Source: Deltaproteobacteria bacterium
GTDB taxonomy: Bacteria > Desulfobacterota > Desulfobacteria > Desulfobacterales > Desulfatibacillaceae
Direction of reading: 5' to 3'
Assembly: GCA_021815525.1 (NCBI GenBank)
Contig: JAKAGN010000111.1
Location: 1-8,014, forward strand
Length of the DNA stretch: 8,014 nt
The notes under the pieces are model-generated. The model saw only the letters and a program-made list of their open reading frames with translations. It ran no database searches and was not told the DNA's origin. Each line of letters starts with the position of its first letter. Position 1 is the first letter of the stretch. Shown here piece after piece: positions 6,540-8,014 of this stretch. Position numbers and translations under genes: made by a program.

Positions 6540-7310
6540 ATGATTACGGCAGGATGCGACATAGGCTCTCTCACCAGCAAGGCCGTGGTGATGAAGGGAA
6601 ACCGGCTTCTGGGCATATCCATCGTGCGCTCGCGGACCCGTCCCGCCGAGACCGCGGAAAAGGTCCTGGCGGAAGCCCTGGCCGCGGCGGGGATCGAGCG
6701 GAGCGAGCTTTCCCGCTGCGTGGGCACGGGATACGGCCGCGAAAACATCCCCTTCGTTGACGAGGTCCACTCGGAGATCGTCTGCCACGGAAAAGGCGCG
6801 CGCTGGCTGGTGCCCACCGCCAACACGGTGATCGACATCGGCGGCCAGGACTGCAAGGCCATGCGCCTGGATAAGGACGGCAACGTGGTGAAGTTTTTGG
6901 CCAACGACAAGTGCGCGGCGGGCACCGGCCGCTTCCTGGAGGTCATGGCCAAGGTCCTGGGGGTGGACGTCTCGGAGCTGGGCCGCTTTTCCGAGCACGC
7001 CAAAAAGCCCGTGGTGCTGGCCTCCACCTGCACGGTCTGGGCCCAGGCCGACGTCATTCAATACATAAATTCCGGCGAGACCCTGGATGACATCGGCGCG
7101 GGGATCAACAACGCCATGGCCGGGCGCGTGGCGACCCTGGCCAACGCCGTAAGGATAGAGCGCGAGATCTGCATGACCGGCGGCGTGGCCAAGAACACCG
7201 GCGTGGTGCGGGCCCTCGAGAAGCTCGTCGGCACCCGCATCGTGATCCCCAGGAAGGCCGACCCGCAGCTGGCCGGAGCCATAGGCGCGGCGCTTTTGGC
7301 CCAGGGTTAA
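6540..7310 (+). CDS. ATP-dependent acyl-CoA reductase/dehydratase activase (BcrD/HgdC-like)
   Basis: A complete 256-residue member of the BcrAD/BadFG/HgdC ATPase family (acetate kinase/Hsp70/actin superfamily). Visible motifs: phosphate loop 1 GCDIGSLTSKAVVM (5-18); VGTGYGREN (61-69); phosphate loop 2 VIDIGGQDCKAM (97-108); NDKCAAGTGRFLEVM (122-136) with Cys125, and STCTVWAQADVI (162-173) with Cys164, the two cysteines that, one pair per monomer, ligate the [4Fe-4S] cluster shared across the dimer; adenosine-binding MTGGVAKN (212-219). Length matches HgdC (260) and approaches BcrD (about 280). It hydrolyses ATP to drive one-electron transfer into the catalytic subunits. The second cysteine is followed by WAQAD instead of the commoner FAESE, also seen as FAETE in the neighbouring activase, so the two are not recent duplicates. 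ATG 6540 has GAGGAG 8 bases upstream. The stop lies directly at the edge of repeat copy B. Confidence 0.93.
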   Translation: MITAGCDIGSLTSKAVVMKGNRLLGISIVRSRTRPAETAEKVLAEALAAAGIERSELSRCVGTGYGRENIPFVDEVHSEIVCHGKGARWLVPTANTVIDIGGQDCKAMRLDKDGNVVKFLANDKCAAGTGRFLEVMAKVLGVDVSELGRFSEHAKKPVVLASTCTVWAQADVIQYINSGETLDDIGAGINNAMAGRVATLANAVRIEREICMTGGVAKNTGVVRALEKLVGTRIVIPRKADPQLAGAIGAALLAQG

Positions 7311-7432
7311 TACGCCTGTCGAAAAACGCGATCCGCTGTGTTGCGCTTCGTCTTGCGCTCGGTCACGTATGAACAATACGCTCCCATCGCGCGCGACTCG
7401 CGCGCCTTGCGGCTCATCGTTTTTCATCAGGC
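7311..7432 (-). repeat. Dispersed ~122-bp imperfect palindrome, copy B (ERIC-like)
   Basis: The ends 7314-7328 and 7418-7432 are inverted repeats matching at 13 of 15 bases (GCCTG...GAAAAACG). Read on the minus strand it aligns over its full length with copy A, including the central hairpin, here CGTAT-TGTTC-ATACG (plus-strand positions 7366-7380). Three predicted pairs differ from copy A by compensatory changes. The element fills most of the 163-base gap between the two activase genes. It is bounded by TTAA on each side (7307-7310, overlapping the activase stop codon, and 7433-7436), which could be a 4-bp target duplication or an outward extension of the palindrome (GTTAA/TTAAC). No coding capacity was seen. 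Confidence 0.82.
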
Positions 7433-7473
7433 TTAACATGAGCCCTTTTTCATGAAAACAAAGGAGTAACGCC

Positions 7474-8014
7474 ATGCTGGTGGCCGGAATAGACGTAGGG
7501 TCCCTCACCGCCAAGGCCGTGGTGATGGACGGAAACAAGATCGCGGCCAAGGCGGTGACCCGGGTGACCCCAAGGCCCGCCGAGTCCGCGGAAAAGGTCC
7601 TGGCGCTCGCCCTCGAAGGCTCGGGCATCGGCCGCGCCGACATCGGGCTTTTCGTGGGCACGGGCTACGGCCGCAAGCAGGTCCCCTTCGTCACCCAGAC
7701 CGCGAGCGAGATAGCCTGCCACGCCAAGGGCATCCATTTCCTACTTCCCGAGGTCCGCGCCATAATCGACATCGGCGGCCAGGACGCCAAGGCCGCGCGC
7801 CTGGACGAAAACGGGAACGTGGTCCGCTACGCCTACAACGACAAGTGCGCCTCCGGCACCGGCCGCTTCCTGGAAGTCATGGCCGAGACCCTGGAGGTGG
7901 ACTACACGAGCTTCGGCGACCTAGCGCTTGCAAGCGAGAGCGAAATCCGCATCTCGAACCAGTGCGTGGTTTTCGCCGAGACCGAGGTGGTGAGCCTGGT
8001 GAACCGCGGGGAGA
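7474..8014 (+). CDS. Second ATP-dependent activase (BcrA/BcrD/HgdC-like), 3'-truncated by window end
   Basis: The first 180 residues of another activase are visible. Motifs: GIDVGSLTAKAVVM (5-18), VGTGYGRKQ (61-69), IIDIGGQDAKAARL (97-110), NDKCASGTGRFLEVM (122-136) with Cys125, and SNQCVVFAETEVVSLV (161-176) with Cys164, the second cluster ligand. Spacing is identical to that of the preceding activase, but many positions differ, so this is an ancient paralogue. In benzoyl-CoA reductases the activator is a heterodimer of BcrA (about 440 residues) and BcrD (about 280); a complete short activase followed by a different one fits that plan, and the total length of this gene, outside the window, would tell which it is. 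ATG 7474 has AAGGAG (7461-7466) 7 bases upstream. The gap from the previous gene would be about 40 bases without repeat copy B. Confidence 0.92.
   Translation, partial: MLVAGIDVGSLTAKAVVMDGNKIAAKAVTRVTPRPAESAEKVLALALEGSGIGRADIGLFVGTGYGRKQVPFVTQTASEIACHAKGIHFLLPEVRAIIDIGGQDAKAARLDENGNVVRYAYNDKCASGTGRFLEVMAETLEVDYTSFGDLALASESEIRISNQCVVFAETEVVSLVNRGE

Noticed and set aside
7437..7454. Small palindrome CATGA...TCATG before the second activase as an operator
   Set aside because: Only five pairs around an 8-base spacer; expected by chance and too short to support.

Overview
The window is a GC-rich bacterial segment with every recognisable gene on the + strand. The gene content (a GMC flavoprotein with a cysteine cluster, a TetR-type regulator, and oxygen-sensitive ATP-driven iron-sulfur enzymes of the benzoyl-CoA reductase / 2-hydroxyacyl-CoA dehydratase family) points to a strict anaerobe. 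A Desulfobacterota sulfate reducer or syntroph is my best guess, but this is inference from gene content and style; no rRNA or taxonomic marker is present.

Layout: (1) 1-1273, the 3' part of a GMC-type FAD oxidoreductase, followed by a long terminator-like hairpin. (2) 1274-1678, a 405-base intergenic stretch without a gene, holding that hairpin, a probable repeat fragment, a small inverted repeat and a 127-bp imperfect palindrome (repeat copy A). (3) 1679-2290, a TetR/AcrR regulator. (4) 2380-3849, a 489-residue helical protein that I cannot assign and that contains internal repeats, ending 5 bases before (5) 3855-5021, a BcrC/HgdB-like subunit, then (6) 5087-6493, a BcrB/HgdA-like subunit, (7) 6540-7310, a complete ATP-dependent activase (BcrD/HgdC-like), (8) a second, inverted copy of the ~120-bp palindromic repeat (copy B), and (9) 7474-8014, the N-terminal part of a second, different activase that runs off the window.

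The four enzyme genes follow the order catalytic subunit C, catalytic subunit B, activase, activase, as in class I ATP-dependent benzoyl-CoA reductases (bcrCBAD). In that family the activase pair carries a shared [4Fe-4S] cluster and uses ATP hydrolysis to push a low-potential electron into the two-subunit catalytic component, which reduces an acyl-CoA ring or dehydrates a 2-hydroxyacyl-CoA. Two different activases favour a reductase-like heterodimer over the homodimeric HgdC type. The substrate cannot be read from the sequence. The unassigned helical protein is probably co-transcribed and translationally coupled with the enzyme, and the TetR protein just upstream is the natural candidate regulator.

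The two most noteworthy items are the unassigned repeat-containing protein attached to this enzyme cluster, and the pair of ERIC-like palindromic repeats, whose differences include compensatory base changes in predicted stems.
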